Below, piece after piece: positions 8,983-18,253 of a DNA stretch of 64,000 bases. Origin of the DNA: Mesonia sp. K7. Its GTDB lineage: Bacteria; Bacteroidota; Bacteroidia; Flavobacteriales; Flavobacteriaceae. Under the pieces are notes generated by a model, which was not told the origin of the DNA, searched no databases, and worked only from the letters and a program-made list of their open reading frames with translations. The position numbers were made by a program, and so were the translations under genes. The stretch is taken from contig NZ_QKQV01000003.1 in assembly GCF_003233725.1 (NCBI RefSeq), positions 124,001 through 188,000 of the forward strand, read 5' to 3'. The number at the start of each line of letters is the position of its first letter. Positions within the stretch are counted from its first letter, which is position 1.

Positions 8983-9723
8983 TTAATCTTGAAATAACTG
9001 AATCGTGTAGTCTAACAATTCAGTATTTCCAAAGTTACCATGGCCCGGAATGACTACTTCTACTTTTGGGTAGGCATTTTTTATACTTTTAACCGTTTTA
9101 GACCACTCTTTTTCATTGGCATCAGCTAAATTACCCTTACTAGCACCAATTGCTTTTATCAAACAACCGCCAAACAAAACTTTTTCTTTCGGAAAATAAC
9201 CCACTACATTGTCCTGGGTGTGACCTTCACCAAAAAATTTAACCACTACTTTTTCTTCACCTAAGTATAAAGTGATTGCGTCTTGAAAGCTCATTTTTGG
9301 GAGTTCATTATTTTCTACTATAGCAAAATCTATGGTTTTCTGATAGGCAAAAGAGGTCAGACCACTTTCGTGAAAGGCATTGAGACCGCCTAAACAATCT
9401 TCATGAAAATGGGTTGGAATAATTGCTTTTATCTCAAACTCTTGCTGTTTTAACCATTCTATCAGTTCAACGGAAGTTTTGTCATCAATCGGCGTATCAA
9501 AAACAATTGCTTGTTGATTGTTGGTAAAAATTGCTCCGTTGCAGGGTACATTTCCCCAATCTTGGGTTTCTAAATAAGAAGTATGCACAAAACTGTTTTC
9601 CGTAACTTGTGTGATTTTTAAAGTTTCCGTTTCGTAAACAATTGTTTTGTTAATGGCTCTTTTTTGAGCTTCACAAGCAATTAATAAAAGAACAATAACT
9701 ATAAAAACCTTCGGTTTAAGCAT
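8983..9723 (-). CDS. Subclass B1 metallo-beta-lactamase, lipoprotein type
   Basis: A 246-residue zinc hydrolase. It starts with a lipoprotein signal (lipobox LIAC, Cys17). All six B1 zinc ligands are present: H105, H107 and D109 in THFHEDCLGG, H168 in GEGHTQDN, C187 in GGCLIK and H228 in IPGHG. Lys190 matches the substrate-carboxylate-binding lysine of B1 enzymes, and GNLADAN carries the conserved Asn. The spacings between H168, C187 and H228 (19 and 41) are close to those of NDM-type enzymes. Family knowledge therefore predicts a membrane-anchored periplasmic beta-lactamase, possibly a carbapenemase; activity is inferred. It follows a small membrane-protein gene by two bases and has no mobile-element context, so it looks like a resident chromosomal gene. 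Confidence 0.88.
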   Translation of the reverse strand: MLKPKVFIVIVLLLIACEAQKRAINKTIVYETETLKITQVTENSFVHTSYLETQDWGNVPCNGAIFTNNQQAIVFDTPIDDKTSVELIEWLKQQEFEIKAIIPTHFHEDCLGGLNAFHESGLTSFAYQKTIDFAIVENNELPKMSFQDAITLYLGEEKVVVKFFGEGHTQDNVVGYFPKEKVLFGGCLIKAIGASKGNLADANEKEWSKTVKSIKNAYPKVEVVIPGHGNFGNTELLDYTIQLFQD

Positions 9724-9725
9724 TT

Positions 9726-9896
9726 TTAATTTTTAAAGTAACTATAAAACCCATAAAGTATGAACAAAAACCCTATAAGCGCCAATAGATATTTTATGAT
9801 TTCATTGTGCTGAAAAAAACCAGCACTTGCGGCAATTATTGTTCCTAAAATATAAGCTTGTCCTGGTCGTAATCGAAAAGTTTTTTTCCCTTCCAT
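9726..9896 (-). CDS. Small membrane protein, function unknown
   Basis: A 56-residue protein with two hydrophobic helices (AYILGTIIAASAGFF and YLLALIGFLFILYGFYSYF) after a basic start. I chose ATG at 9896 because the minus strand just upstream has TACTTTTA, a near-match to the -7 consensus, which would give the short leader seen for neighbouring genes. The frame remains open to 9971 with another ATG at 9944, so a 72-residue form is possible. It precedes the beta-lactamase gene by two bases and is probably cotranscribed with it. Confidence 0.6.
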   Translation of the reverse strand: MEGKKTFRLRPGQAYILGTIIAASAGFFQHNEIIKYLLALIGFLFILYGFYSYFKN

Positions 9897-9960
9897 AGAT
9901 GGTAAAAGTAAACAATTTATATCAAGGCTAAAATCATTCTTCATATTGTTTATTTCAACG

Positions 9961-9968
9961 TATATTTG
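9961..9968 (+). promoter_or_regulatory. -7 element (TAnnTTTG) for the PfkB kinase gene
   Basis: TATATTTG matches the consensus exactly. A TTG about 13-15 bases upstream is closer than usual for a -33 box. The kinase ATG lies only 15 bases after the element, so the predicted leader is under ten bases and has no room for a normal ribosome-binding site. Confidence 0.5.
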
Positions 9969-9982
9969 CACAAAAATTTGTG

Positions 9983-10912
9983 ATGAACAAACTTTTAATT
10001 GTTGGTACGGTTGCTTTTGATGCGATTGAAACCCCTTTCGGTAAAACCGATAAAATCTTAGGCGGAGCCGGGACTTATATCGCTTTAGCTGCAGAAAAAT
10101 ATAAGGTAGACTCTGCTATTGTTTCTGTAGTGGGCGGTGATTTCCCGAACGAATATTTAGATCTTTTCCGTAGAAAAAAAATCAACACACAAGGTATAGA
10201 AATCGTTCAGGACGGAAAAACTTTCTTCTGGAGTGGTCGCTACCATCACGATATGAATAAACGCGACACCTTAGATACACAACTGAATGTTCTTGCCGAT
10301 TTTCGGCCCAAAGTACCTGAAGCCTACAAAAATGCTGAAGTAGTGATGTTAGGAAATTTACATCCTGCCGTGCAAATGAGCGTGTTGGAACAAGTAGAAA
10401 ATTCTAGCCTCATTATTTTAGACACTATGAACTTTTGGATGGACCAGACTTTAGAAGAACTAAAAGAAGTGATTGCCAAAGTAGATGTGATTACCATCAA
10501 TGATGAAGAAGCAAGACAACTTTCTGAAGAATATTCTTTGGTGAAAGCGGCCCGAAAAATCCAAGAAATGGGACCAAAATTTGTAGTGATTAAAAAGGGA
10601 GAACACGGCGCTTTGTTATTTCACCAAGACCAGATGTTTTTCTCACCGGCTTTACCACTAGAAGAAGTCTTTGACCCAACAGGAGCAGGAGACACTTTTG
10701 CTGGGGGTTTTGCAGGATATTTGGCAGAAACCAACGATTTTTCTTTCGAAAACATGAAAAGTGCAATCATTCACGGTTCTAACCTCGCTTCCTTTTGTGT
10801 AGAAAAGTTTGGTACCGAAAAAATGCTTGATCTCGAAAGGAATATCATCAAAAAACGACTAAGGCTTTTTAAACAGTTAACCCAATACGAAATCAAAGAA
10901 ACTAATTCTTAA
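9983..10912 (+). CDS. PfkB family carbohydrate kinase
   Basis: A sugar or nucleoside kinase of the ribokinase/PfkB family, about 309 residues. The N-terminal GGAGTYIALAA motif and the C-terminal DPTGAGDTFAGGF signature, with the catalytic aspartate and anion hole, are intact. The substrate is not evident. GTG at 9980 directly precedes ATG at 9983; the ATG is preferred. The PurF-like gene starts 14 bases after its stop, so the two are probably cotranscribed, which hints at a nucleoside or ribose-related substrate. Confidence 0.85.
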   Translation: MNKLLIVGTVAFDAIETPFGKTDKILGGAGTYIALAAEKYKVDSAIVSVVGGDFPNEYLDLFRRKKINTQGIEIVQDGKTFFWSGRYHHDMNKRDTLDTQLNVLADFRPKVPEAYKNAEVVMLGNLHPAVQMSVLEQVENSSLIILDTMNFWMDQTLEELKEVIAKVDVITINDEEARQLSEEYSLVKAARKIQEMGPKFVVIKKGEHGALLFHQDQMFFSPALPLEEVFDPTGAGDTFAGGFAGYLAETNDFSFENMKSAIIHGSNLASFCVEKFGTEKMLDLERNIIKKRLRLFKQLTQYEIKETNS

Positions 10913-10926
10913 AAGACATATTATTT

Positions 10927-12825
10927 ATGAGTGATGCTCTAAAACACGAATGCGGAATCGCCCTTATTAGACTTCTAAAACCTCTTGAATATTACAAAGA
11001 AAAATACGGCACCGCATTTTATGGGCTTAACAAAATGTACCTCATGCTCGAAAAACAGCACAATCGTGGTCAAGATGGTGCAGGTTTGGCAAGTATAAAA
11101 TTCGATACTGCCCCAGGCGAAAGGTACATCAGCAGAGTTCGCTCAAACCAGGCACAACCCATACAAGATATTTTTGCCCAAATAAACGACCGCATCAACG
11201 AAGAACTGAAACTTCACCCAGAATACAACGATGATGTTGCCGCACAAAAAAAGAACATTCCGTATATCGGAGAGTTGTTTTTAGGTCACGTGCGATACGG
11301 GACTTTTGGTAAAAACAGTATCGAGAGCGTTCATCCGTTTTTAAGACAAAACAACTGGATGCATCGTAACCTCATTGTTGCGGGTAACTTTAACATGACC
11401 AACGTTTTTCAGTTGTTTGATAACTTAGTAGAATTAGGACAGCATCCTAAAGAAAAAGCCGATACGATTACCGTAATGGAAAAAATCGGTCATTTTTTAG
11501 ATTCTGAAGTTCGTAAACTCTATAAAAAATTAAAGAAAGAAGGTTTCTCTAAAAAAGACGCTTCACCTCATATTGCTGAAAAACTCAATGTGGCCAAAAT
11601 CCTTAGAAAATCATCTAAAGATTGGGATGGTGGGTATGCGATGGCCGGATTGATGGGTCACGGAGATTCTTTTGTATTGAGAGATCCCGCAGGAATCAGA
11701 CCAGCTTATTATTATCAAGATGATGAAGTGGTAGTCGTTGCCTCAGAAAGACCCGTCATACAGACTACTTTTAATGTAAAGTTTGACGAGGTAAAAGAGT
11801 TAGCTCCTGGTCATGCTTTAATTACCAAACAAAGCGGAAAAGTTTCTATCGAAAAAATTATTGAACCTCTAGAAAGAAAAGCTTGCTCTTTTGAGCGAAT
11901 TTATTTTTCTCGCGGAAGCGATGCCAAAATCTATCAAGAACGTAAAAATTTGGGACGTTACATTATGCCGGAAGTTTTAAAGGCGATAGATTATGATACC
12001 ATTAATTCGGTGTTTTCTTTTATCCCAAATACCGCAGAGACTTCTTTTTACGGAATGGTAGAAGCGGCTCAAGACGAACTTAATCGTCAGAAAAATGACA
12101 CTATTTTAGAGGAAAAAGAAAACTTGACCGACGAACGCTTATCAGAAATTTTATCGCACCGTCTTCGCACCGAAAAAATCGCGATAAAAGATGCCAAACT
12201 CAGAACTTTTATCACCGAAGATAGTAGCCGTGACGATTTGGTCGCCCACGTTTACGATGTCACTTATGGTGTGGTAAAACCAGAAGATAATCTGGTAATT
12301 ATCGACGATTCTATTGTACGCGGAACAACGCTCAAAAAGAGTATCATTAAAATGTTAGACCGCCTTGGCCCTAAAAAAATTGTGATTGTTTCATCGGCAC
12401 CCCAAATTCGATATCCTGACTGTTACGGTATAGATATGGCAAAACTTGAGGATTTTATCGCTTTTAGAGCGGCATTAACCTTGTTAAAAGAGAACAATAA
12501 ATATCATATTGTAGATGAGGTTTACAAAAAATGTAAGGCTCAAATTAACTTAAAAGATAAAGATGTACAGAATTTTGTGAAAGACATTTACGCTCCGTTT
12601 ACAGCACAAGAGATTTCTGATAAGATTGCAGAACTCTTATGTGACGAAAGCATAAAAGCCGATGTAAAAATTATTTATCAATCGATAGAAATGCTGCACA
12701 AAGCTTGTCCAGAGAACTTAGGCGATTGGTATTTTACGGGTAATTATCCAACTCCAGGAGGAAAAAGAGTGGTCAATAGAGCTTTCATCAATTTTTATGA
12801 AGGTAATAATGAAAGGGCTTATTAG
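10927..12825 (+). CDS. PurF-like class II glutamine amidotransferase / phosphoribosyltransferase, long form
   Basis: A 632-residue protein, clearly longer than standard PurF (about 500). The N-terminal Ntn-hydrolase domain shows ECGI with candidate nucleophile Cys9, NRGQDGAG and HVRYGTFG. The C-terminal half carries the PRPP-binding motif VIIDDSIVRGTTLKKS. By homology it would move glutamine nitrogen onto PRPP, the first step of purine synthesis. Two features differ from textbook PurF: eight residues precede the cysteine, so a propeptide must be cleaved, and roughly 120 extra residues are spread through the protein. Flavobacteria often carry such a long paralogue besides a normal PurF, so its exact role is uncertain. 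Confidence 0.85.
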   Translation: MSDALKHECGIALIRLLKPLEYYKEKYGTAFYGLNKMYLMLEKQHNRGQDGAGLASIKFDTAPGERYISRVRSNQAQPIQDIFAQINDRINEELKLHPEYNDDVAAQKKNIPYIGELFLGHVRYGTFGKNSIESVHPFLRQNNWMHRNLIVAGNFNMTNVFQLFDNLVELGQHPKEKADTITVMEKIGHFLDSEVRKLYKKLKKEGFSKKDASPHIAEKLNVAKILRKSSKDWDGGYAMAGLMGHGDSFVLRDPAGIRPAYYYQDDEVVVVASERPVIQTTFNVKFDEVKELAPGHALITKQSGKVSIEKIIEPLERKACSFERIYFSRGSDAKIYQERKNLGRYIMPEVLKAIDYDTINSVFSFIPNTAETSFYGMVEAAQDELNRQKNDTILEEKENLTDERLSEILSHRLRTEKIAIKDAKLRTFITEDSSRDDLVAHVYDVTYGVVKPEDNLVIIDDSIVRGTTLKKSIIKMLDRLGPKKIVIVSSAPQIRYPDCYGIDMAKLEDFIAFRAALTLLKENNKYHIVDEVYKKCKAQINLKDKDVQNFVKDIYAPFTAQEISDKIAELLCDESIKADVKIIYQSIEMLHKACPENLGDWYFTGNYPTPGGKRVVNRAFINFYEGNNERAY

Positions 12826-12911
12826 AAGATAAAAACTCAATAAAAAAGTATTTTCACTGAAAAGTTTTGGAATTATTTTGATTTTTAATAAAAATTTCTA
12901 TATTTACAAAA

Positions 12912-12986
12912 CCATAACAAGTAGGTTAAGTTTATGGTAAAATTTGGGGCAAAAAAGGTGGCTATATTTTAACCACCTTTTTACTT
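12912..12986 (+). ncRNA. Candidate small RNA (promoter - hairpin - terminator)
   Basis: TTTTG at 12876-12880 and TATATTTA at 12899-12906 are spaced 18 bases apart, as in good promoters here (the -7 box has one mismatch). A transcript from about 12912 would begin with a hairpin (ACCATAA 12911-12917 pairing TTATGGT 12932-12938) and end at the strong terminator 12952-12982. No open reading frame fits. It could instead be the 3' untranslated region of the PurF-like gene. Confidence 0.35.
12952..12982. terminator. Bidirectional Rho-independent terminator
   Basis: AAAAAGGTGG (12952-12961) and CCACCTTTTT (12973-12982) form a perfect 10-base-pair stem with an 11-base loop. A-rich and T-rich flanks give a U tract in both directions. 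It separates the convergent PurF-like and superoxide dismutase genes. Confidence 0.85.
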
Positions 12987-13012
12987 TTTATATGTTTTCG
13001 CTTTAAGCTAAA

Positions 13013-13621
13013 CTATTTATTTTTAGCATATCTCGAAGCTACTTCTTCCCAGTTAATCACATTAAAAAAAGCATTGATATAATCTGGACGTCTATTTTGA
13101 TAGTTAAGATAGTAAGCGTGTTCCCAAACATCAAGTCCTAAAATCGGGTAACCACCACAACCAATGCCTGGCATAAGCGGATTATCTTGATTTGCCGATG
13201 AGCAGATTTCTAGTTTTCCTCCTTCTTGCACACAAAGCCAAGCCCAACCCGAACCAAATCTCGATCCTGCTGCTTTAGAAAACTCATCTTTAAAAGCATC
13301 GAAAGAACCAAACGCGCTATTAATTGCTTTTTCTAGCTCGCCTGTAGGCCTTCCTCCACCTTTTGGAGACATCACAGCCCAAAACAAATTGTGGTTATAA
13401 AAGCCACCTCCGTTATTTCTTACGGCTTTGTTTTCCATATCTAAATTAGACAATATATTTTCGATGTTTTTTCCAGCCAAGTCAGTACCTTCGACCGCAT
13501 CATTCAATTTGCTAGTATATCCTGCATGGTGTTTTCCGTAATGGATTTCCATGGTTTTGGCATCAATATTTGGCTCTAAAGCATCAAAATCATATTTCAG
13601 TTTATCCTGTTCAAATGGCAT
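13013..13621 (-). CDS. sodA: Superoxide dismutase, Mn type
   Basis: A 202-residue Fe/Mn superoxide dismutase. The metal ligands are visible: H27 (EIHYGKHH), H77 ([11 protein letters not shown]), D164 and H168 (LDVWEHAYY). The Gly-rich NNGGG before H77 and the Gln in [10 protein letters not shown] are the pattern of manganese rather than iron enzymes. There is no signal peptide, so it is cytosolic. It is monocistronic, with a candidate promoter upstream and a bidirectional terminator downstream. Confidence 0.94.
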   Translation of the reverse strand: MPFEQDKLKYDFDALEPNIDAKTMEIHYGKHHAGYTSKLNDAVEGTDLAGKNIENILSNLDMENKAVRNNGGGFYNHNLFWAVMSPKGGGRPTGELEKAINSAFGSFDAFKDEFSKAAGSRFGSGWAWLCVQEGGKLEICSSANQDNPLMPGIGCGGYPILGLDVWEHAYYLNYQNRRPDYINAFFNVINWEEVASRYAKNK

Positions 13622-13661
13622 AATTATAATTTTTTATGGTTAATATTTTTCTGAAAGATAC

Positions 13662-13669
13662 CAAATTTA
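13662..13669 (-). promoter_or_regulatory. Candidate -7 element for the superoxide dismutase gene
   Basis: The minus strand reads TAAATTTG, an exact TAnnTTTG match, about 40 bases upstream of the ATG. A clear -33 TTG is not seen; TTTCG lies at roughly the right distance. Confidence 0.4.
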
Positions 13670-13796
13670 AGCATATCCTTATTTATAACGAAATAAAATA
13701 ATGTTATAATATCCTTAAAAGAAATTATCGTAAATTGATTTTTAATTGAAAAAAATCATTATAAATTTAAGCTCCCAAAAGAAAATCAACCAAAAA

Positions 13797-16700
13797 ATGC
13801 AACTAAATCCAGCACCTTCTTTTTTTATTTATAATGCTTCTGCAGGTTCGGGAAAAACCTATACCATAGTAGTAAAATATCTGGGTATTTTGTTGCTTTC
13901 ACCCAAAAAAGATACTTATAAAAACATTTTGGCCATTACGTTTACCAATAAAGCTGTCGCTGAAATGAAGACCCGAATCATCACTGCGCTCAAAAACCTT
14001 TCGGAAGAAGAAACTGAGGCTACTCAAAATTTATTCGATTCTGTTGTCGAAGAAACGGGTTTATCTAAAACCTCGATTCGTCAGCGAAGTAAATCTATCC
14101 TTTTAGAAATTCTGCACAATTACGCAGCGCTCGAAATCAACACCATCGATGGTTTTACGCATCGACTAATTAGAACTTTTGCCAAAGAGCTAAAAATATC
14201 AAGTGCTTTTGGCGTTGAGCTTGACACGCCATATATTCTGCAAAAAGCAGTCGATCAGGTTTTAGACCAATTGGGTACAGAAAAAAACATTACCAAAGCG
14301 GTAGTCGATTTTGCGATGCGAAAGGTTGACGATGACAAAAGCTGGAATTTAGGCCGTGATTTAACCAAGTTTGGGCAGATTCTTTTTAATGATAACCACC
14401 TAGAAGCCATTTCACGATTAGAAAAATATGAATTGGAAGATTTTTCTGTTTACACGAAAGAATTGCAACAGAAAATAAGTGCTTTAGAGCAAAAAGCGAT
14501 TGATATTGCAGAAGGTTTTTTTGAGTTATTAAATGAAAACAACCTCGAAGATGGCGACTTCACTAGAAAAACCATTCCTAATTATTTTCATAAAATAATT
14601 GATAGAGGTGATTGGTTTCCATCACAAAGTCAATGGCAAACAAATATTGAGGAAGCTTCTTTTTACAACAAAACTTTAGATGAAGTAAAAAAAGAAACTA
14701 TCGAAACCCTTCGCCCTAAAATTGCAACAACTTATAGAGCAATAGAACAAATTGCTTATCGCAAAAAATTGTACGAAGACGTTTTGCGAAATGTCTCTCA
14801 GCTCTCACTGCTCAACGCGATCGAAAAAGAAATAGAAAACATCAAAGCTGAAGAAGATCTTTTACTCATTTCAGATTTTAATAAAACCATTTACGAAGCC
14901 ATCAAAGATTTGTATGCTCCTTTTATTTATGAGCGTTTGGGAGAAAAATTTAATTACTTTTTTATTGATGAATTTCAGGACACTTCGGTTTTACAGTGGG
15001 AAAATATATTACCGCTTCTAGATTACAGTTTGACTAATTCTTTACAAATACAACCACAAGGAAAATTGTTTACCGTGGGCGATGTAAAACAGGCGATTTA
15101 TCGTTGGCGTGGCGGAAAACCTGAACAGTTTTTAGAACTTACCGAGGGTAAAAATCCTTTTCAGGTAAAAGAAGAAGTTTTAAGCCTTGAAGACAACTGG
15201 AGAAGTTACCAAAACATCATCGATTTTAATAACGATTTTTTTAAGTTTCTAACTCCTGTTTTCGGAAAAGAAGCTTATCAAAAGTTATATCAAAAAGCGA
15301 GTCAACATAAGAAAAAGCAGGAAAAAGGCTATGTTGCTATAAATTTTGTAGAAGCCTCTAAAAAGGAAGAGCGTTTACAATTATACGCCGACAAATGTCT
15401 CGAAATTCTAAAAGATTTACAGGCAAAAAACTATATTTTGGGAGAGGTTTGCATTTTGGTCAGAAAAAAAGATATAGGTGTTTTTATTTCTAACTATCTC
15501 GCAGAGAATGGTTTTGAGATTAACTCTTCAGAAACTTTGTTGCTAAAAAACTCGAAAGAGGTTAATTTTATTATCAATATTTTATACAGCATTCTCAACC
15601 CAAAAGACAATCATTTTAAGTTTGCTTTACTTTATTATTTATACCAACATTTAAAAATAGAAGAAGATGTATATACTTTTGTTTTTGAAAAATTGAAGTA
15701 TGCTGAGCAAGATTTTTTCAGACAGCTCATTCCGTACCATATTTATTTTGACCTTCATCAGTTTTCACAATTCAGTTTTTACGAAAGTGTAGAATACCTC
15801 ATCAGAAGTTTTAATCTACCCAAAGAAGCCTCGGCACATCTTATTTTCTTTCTCGATTTTGTGTACGAATTTTCACAAAAAGAAAAAGCCTCTCTACTAA
15901 CATTTTTAAAGAAATGGGAGCAAAAAAAAGACAAACTCAGTTTAAAAAATTCTCAAAACAGAAATGCCGTAAATGTGATGACCATTCACCAATCGAAAGG
16001 TTTGGAGTTTGACACCATTATTTTACCACTGGAAGAAGACAAATTTACAGATACGAGCAAAGATCACTTATGGATAAACTTACCAGAGAATTTCAGTGTC
16101 AATCTAGGTTATATCAACGTGAGTCAAAGCACACCTTTGCTTTCAGAAAATATTGCTTTACAATATGAAGAGTTGCTACACGAAAAGCAATTGGATATCA
16201 TCAATTTATATTATGTCGCTGCGACAAGAGCCAAGAAAAACCTATTTATTCTACCACAAAAAGTAAAGAATGAGAAAAATTCCGTTAACGGATATTTGCA
16301 AACTTTTCTTTCACAACAAAAAAATTGGGACGGTGAAAGTCTTTTTGAGATGGGAAACATGTTAGAAAACCAAACCAAAAAAAGCCAGCCTGAAGCTACA
16401 ACGCCTATTTATTTTGAATCGGTGAGTCCGCAACAGCATCAGATAAATATTATTACCAAATCGGGATTACTTTGGGACACCCCGCAGGAAACCAGCATCC
16501 ATTTTGGGTTATTGCAACACGAGACCCTAAAGCACATTCATTATGTAGGAGATATCTTCACTTCTGTGGAAAAACTTACCGCTGAAGGTCTGATTTTGGA
16601 AGAAGAAAAAGAGCTTTATGTCAGAGAAATTGAAAAAATTGTGCTTCATCCGGAGCTCAAAAAGTATTATGAAAAACCCTATGAAATAAGAAACGAAGTA

Positions 16701-16919
16701 GAGGTTTTGCATCAAAAGGAGTTTATTCGCTTAGATCGTTTATGCTTACACAAAAATAAAGCTGTGATCATCGATTACAAAACAGGAAGCCCAAAAGAAA
16801 AAGATGAAATTCAGTTAAAAAATTACGCGGAAGCAATAGAAAATATGGGCTATCAGGTCGAACAAAAAATATTAATCTACATAAAACATGATGCTCCCAT
16901 AAAGATTGTTTATTTTTGA
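13797..16919 (+). CDS. AddA-like UvrD-family helicase-nuclease
   Basis: A superfamily 1 helicase of about 1040 residues with all motifs in order: Walker A ASAGSGKT, TFTNKAVAEMK (Ia), FFIDEFQDTS (II), VGDVKQAIYRWRGG (III), DNWRS (IV), MTIHQSKGLEFD (V) and YVAATRAKKNLFI (VI). The C-terminus has a RecB-type nuclease motif, RLDRL then VIIDYKTG. It should act with the AddB-like protein encoded at 19.7 kb in double-strand break resection and recombination. The frame opens with TTG at 13746; I prefer ATG at 13797, which starts seven residues before the folded IYNASAGSGKT region. Confidence 0.87.
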   Translation: MQLNPAPSFFIYNASAGSGKTYTIVVKYLGILLLSPKKDTYKNILAITFTNKAVAEMKTRIITALKNLSEEETEATQNLFDSVVEETGLSKTSIRQRSKSILLEILHNYAALEINTIDGFTHRLIRTFAKELKISSAFGVELDTPYILQKAVDQVLDQLGTEKNITKAVVDFAMRKVDDDKSWNLGRDLTKFGQILFNDNHLEAISRLEKYELEDFSVYTKELQQKISALEQKAIDIAEGFFELLNENNLEDGDFTRKTIPNYFHKIIDRGDWFPSQSQWQTNIEEASFYNKTLDEVKKETIETLRPKIATTYRAIEQIAYRKKLYEDVLRNVSQLSLLNAIEKEIENIKAEEDLLLISDFNKTIYEAIKDLYAPFIYERLGEKFNYFFIDEFQDTSVLQWENILPLLDYSLTNSLQIQPQGKLFTVGDVKQAIYRWRGGKPEQFLELTEGKNPFQVKEEVLSLEDNWRSYQNIIDFNNDFFKFLTPVFGKEAYQKLYQKASQHKKKQEKGYVAINFVEASKKEERLQLYADKCLEILKDLQAKNYILGEVCILVRKKDIGVFISNYLAENGFEINSSETLLLKNSKEVNFIINILYSILNPKDNHFKFALLYYLYQHLKIEEDVYTFVFEKLKYAEQDFFRQLIPYHIYFDLHQFSQFSFYESVEYLIRSFNLPKEASAHLIFFLDFVYEFSQKEKASLLTFLKKWEQKKDKLSLKNSQNRNAVNVMTIHQSKGLEFDTIILPLEEDKFTDTSKDHLWINLPENFSVNLGYINVSQSTPLLSENIALQYEELLHEKQLDIINLYYVAATRAKKNLFILPQKVKNEKNSVNGYLQTFLSQQKNWDGESLFEMGNMLENQTKKSQPEATTPIYFESVSPQQHQINIITKSGLLWDTPQETSIHFGLLQHETLKHIHYVGDIFTSVEKLTAEGLILEEEKELYVREIEKIVLHPELKKYYEKPYEIRNEVEVLHQKEFIRLDRLCLHKNKAVIIDYKTGSPKEKDEIQLKNYAEAIENMGYQVEQKILIYIKHDAPIKIVYF
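16911..16918 (+). promoter_or_regulatory. -7 element for kbl inside the end of the AddA-like gene
   Basis: TATTTTTG overlaps the last codons and stop of the helicase gene and lies 20 bases before the kbl ATG. It matches TAnnTTTG exactly. No well-placed -33 TTG is seen. Confidence 0.4.
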
Positions 16920-16937
16920 GCTAAAATTTTAAGAATT

Positions 16938-18137
16938 ATGTACAGCAATAACATCAAAGATTTCTTACAACAAGAGTTAAACGATATCAAAGAAAGCGGA
17001 TTGTATAAAAAAGAGCGTATTATTACGACACCACAAGATGCAGTCATAAAAATTAACACTGGTGAAGAAGTCATCAATTTTTGTGCAAACAATTACCTGG
17101 GGCTTTCTTCTCACCCAGAAGTGATACAAGCTGCAAAAGACACCTTAGATTCGCATGGTTTTGGGATGAGCAGTGTTCGTTTTATTTGCGGCACACAAGA
17201 CATTCATAAAGAGCTAGAGAAAAATATTGCCAATTTCTATCAAACAGAAGATACCATTCTTTACGCCGCAGCTTTCGATGCTAATGGTGGTGTTTTTGAA
17301 CCTCTATTAACTGCTGAAGATGCCATTATTTCAGATTCTTTAAACCACGCTTCGATTATAGATGGCGTTCGTTTATGTAAAGCAGCAAGATACCGTTATG
17401 AAAATAACAATATGGAAGATTTGGAAAAACAGCTGCAAGCTGCCAATGATAATGGAGCACGGTTTAAAATTATTGTAACCGATGGCGTTTTTTCGATGGA
17501 TGGTTTAGTAGCCCCACTAGATAAAATATGCGATTTAGCTGATAAATATGACGCATTGGTAATGATAGACGAATGTCATGCCGCAGGTTTTATTGGTGCT
17601 ACCGGAAGAGGAACACTCGAAGAAAAGAACGTGATGGGAAGAATCGACATTATTACTGGAACGCTTGGAAAAGCACTAGGTGGAGCCATGGGTGGTTACA
17701 CAACCGGGAAAAAAGAGATTATTGAAATCTTGAGACAACGTTCTAGACCATATCTATTTTCAAACTCTTTAGCGCCAGCAATTGTAGGAGCTTCTAATAA
17801 AGTTTTTGAAATGCTTTCCTCTAATACGGAGTTGAGAGATAAATTAGAGAGCAATACCAAACAATTCAAAAATGGGATGAAAGAAGCAGGTTTTGATATT
17901 GTAGATGGAGATTCTGCAATCGTTCCCGTAATGTTGTATGATGCCAAGTTATCACAACAAATGGCAGACATGCTTTTAGAGGAAGGTATCTACGTCATCG
18001 GATTCTTTTACCCTGTAGTTCCTAAAGGAAAAGCGAGAATTAGAGTGCAATTATCTGCTGCTCATTCTGAAGAAAATATCGAAAAAGCAATTGCTGCATT
18101 TACAAAAGTTGGAAAAAAATTAAACGTGATTTCTTAA
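16938..18137 (+). CDS. kbl: Glycine C-acetyltransferase (2-amino-3-ketobutyrate CoA ligase)
   Basis: A 399-residue PLP enzyme of the alpha-oxoamine synthase family. The PLP lysine is in [14 protein letters not shown], and [15 protein letters not shown] is the cofactor-binding aspartate region. It interconverts 2-amino-3-ketobutyrate plus CoA with glycine and acetyl-CoA in threonine breakdown. Kbl is distinguished from BioF and SPT-type paralogues by overall sequence pattern rather than one residue. Threonine dehydrogenase, its usual partner, is not in this window. Confidence 0.92.
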   Translation: MYSNNIKDFLQQELNDIKESGLYKKERIITTPQDAVIKINTGEEVINFCANNYLGLSSHPEVIQAAKDTLDSHGFGMSSVRFICGTQDIHKELEKNIANFYQTEDTILYAAAFDANGGVFEPLLTAEDAIISDSLNHASIIDGVRLCKAARYRYENNNMEDLEKQLQAANDNGARFKIIVTDGVFSMDGLVAPLDKICDLADKYDALVMIDECHAAGFIGATGRGTLEEKNVMGRIDIITGTLGKALGGAMGGYTTGKKEIIEILRQRSRPYLFSNSLAPAIVGASNKVFEMLSSNTELRDKLESNTKQFKNGMKEAGFDIVDGDSAIVPVMLYDAKLSQQMADMLLEEGIYVIGFFYPVVPKGKARIRVQLSAAHSEENIEKAIAAFTKVGKKLNVIS

Positions 18138-18185
18138 AATATTGTTGTTATTGTATTCGTATTAAGAAAATTTTATTAAATTTAA

Positions 18186-18218
18186 TTTTGTATAATCACA
18201 CTTAACAAAGTATTTTTG
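18186..18218 (+). promoter_or_regulatory. Promoter of the OmpA-family gene
   Basis: TTTTG (18186-18190) and TATTTTTG (18211-18218) are separated by 20 bases, an excellent match to the Bacteroidota promoter. The leader would be about 30 bases. This fits strong expression of an abundant outer-membrane protein. Confidence 0.7.
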
Positions 18219-18253
18219 TGAGTAATTAACACTTAAAATTAAATCAATTAAAT

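Noticed and set aside
8983-9723. Glyoxalase II or generic MBL hydrolase
   Set aside because: The Cys187 and Lys190 pair and the HxHxD with Cys in place of the bridging Asp indicate subclass B1 rather than glyoxalase II.
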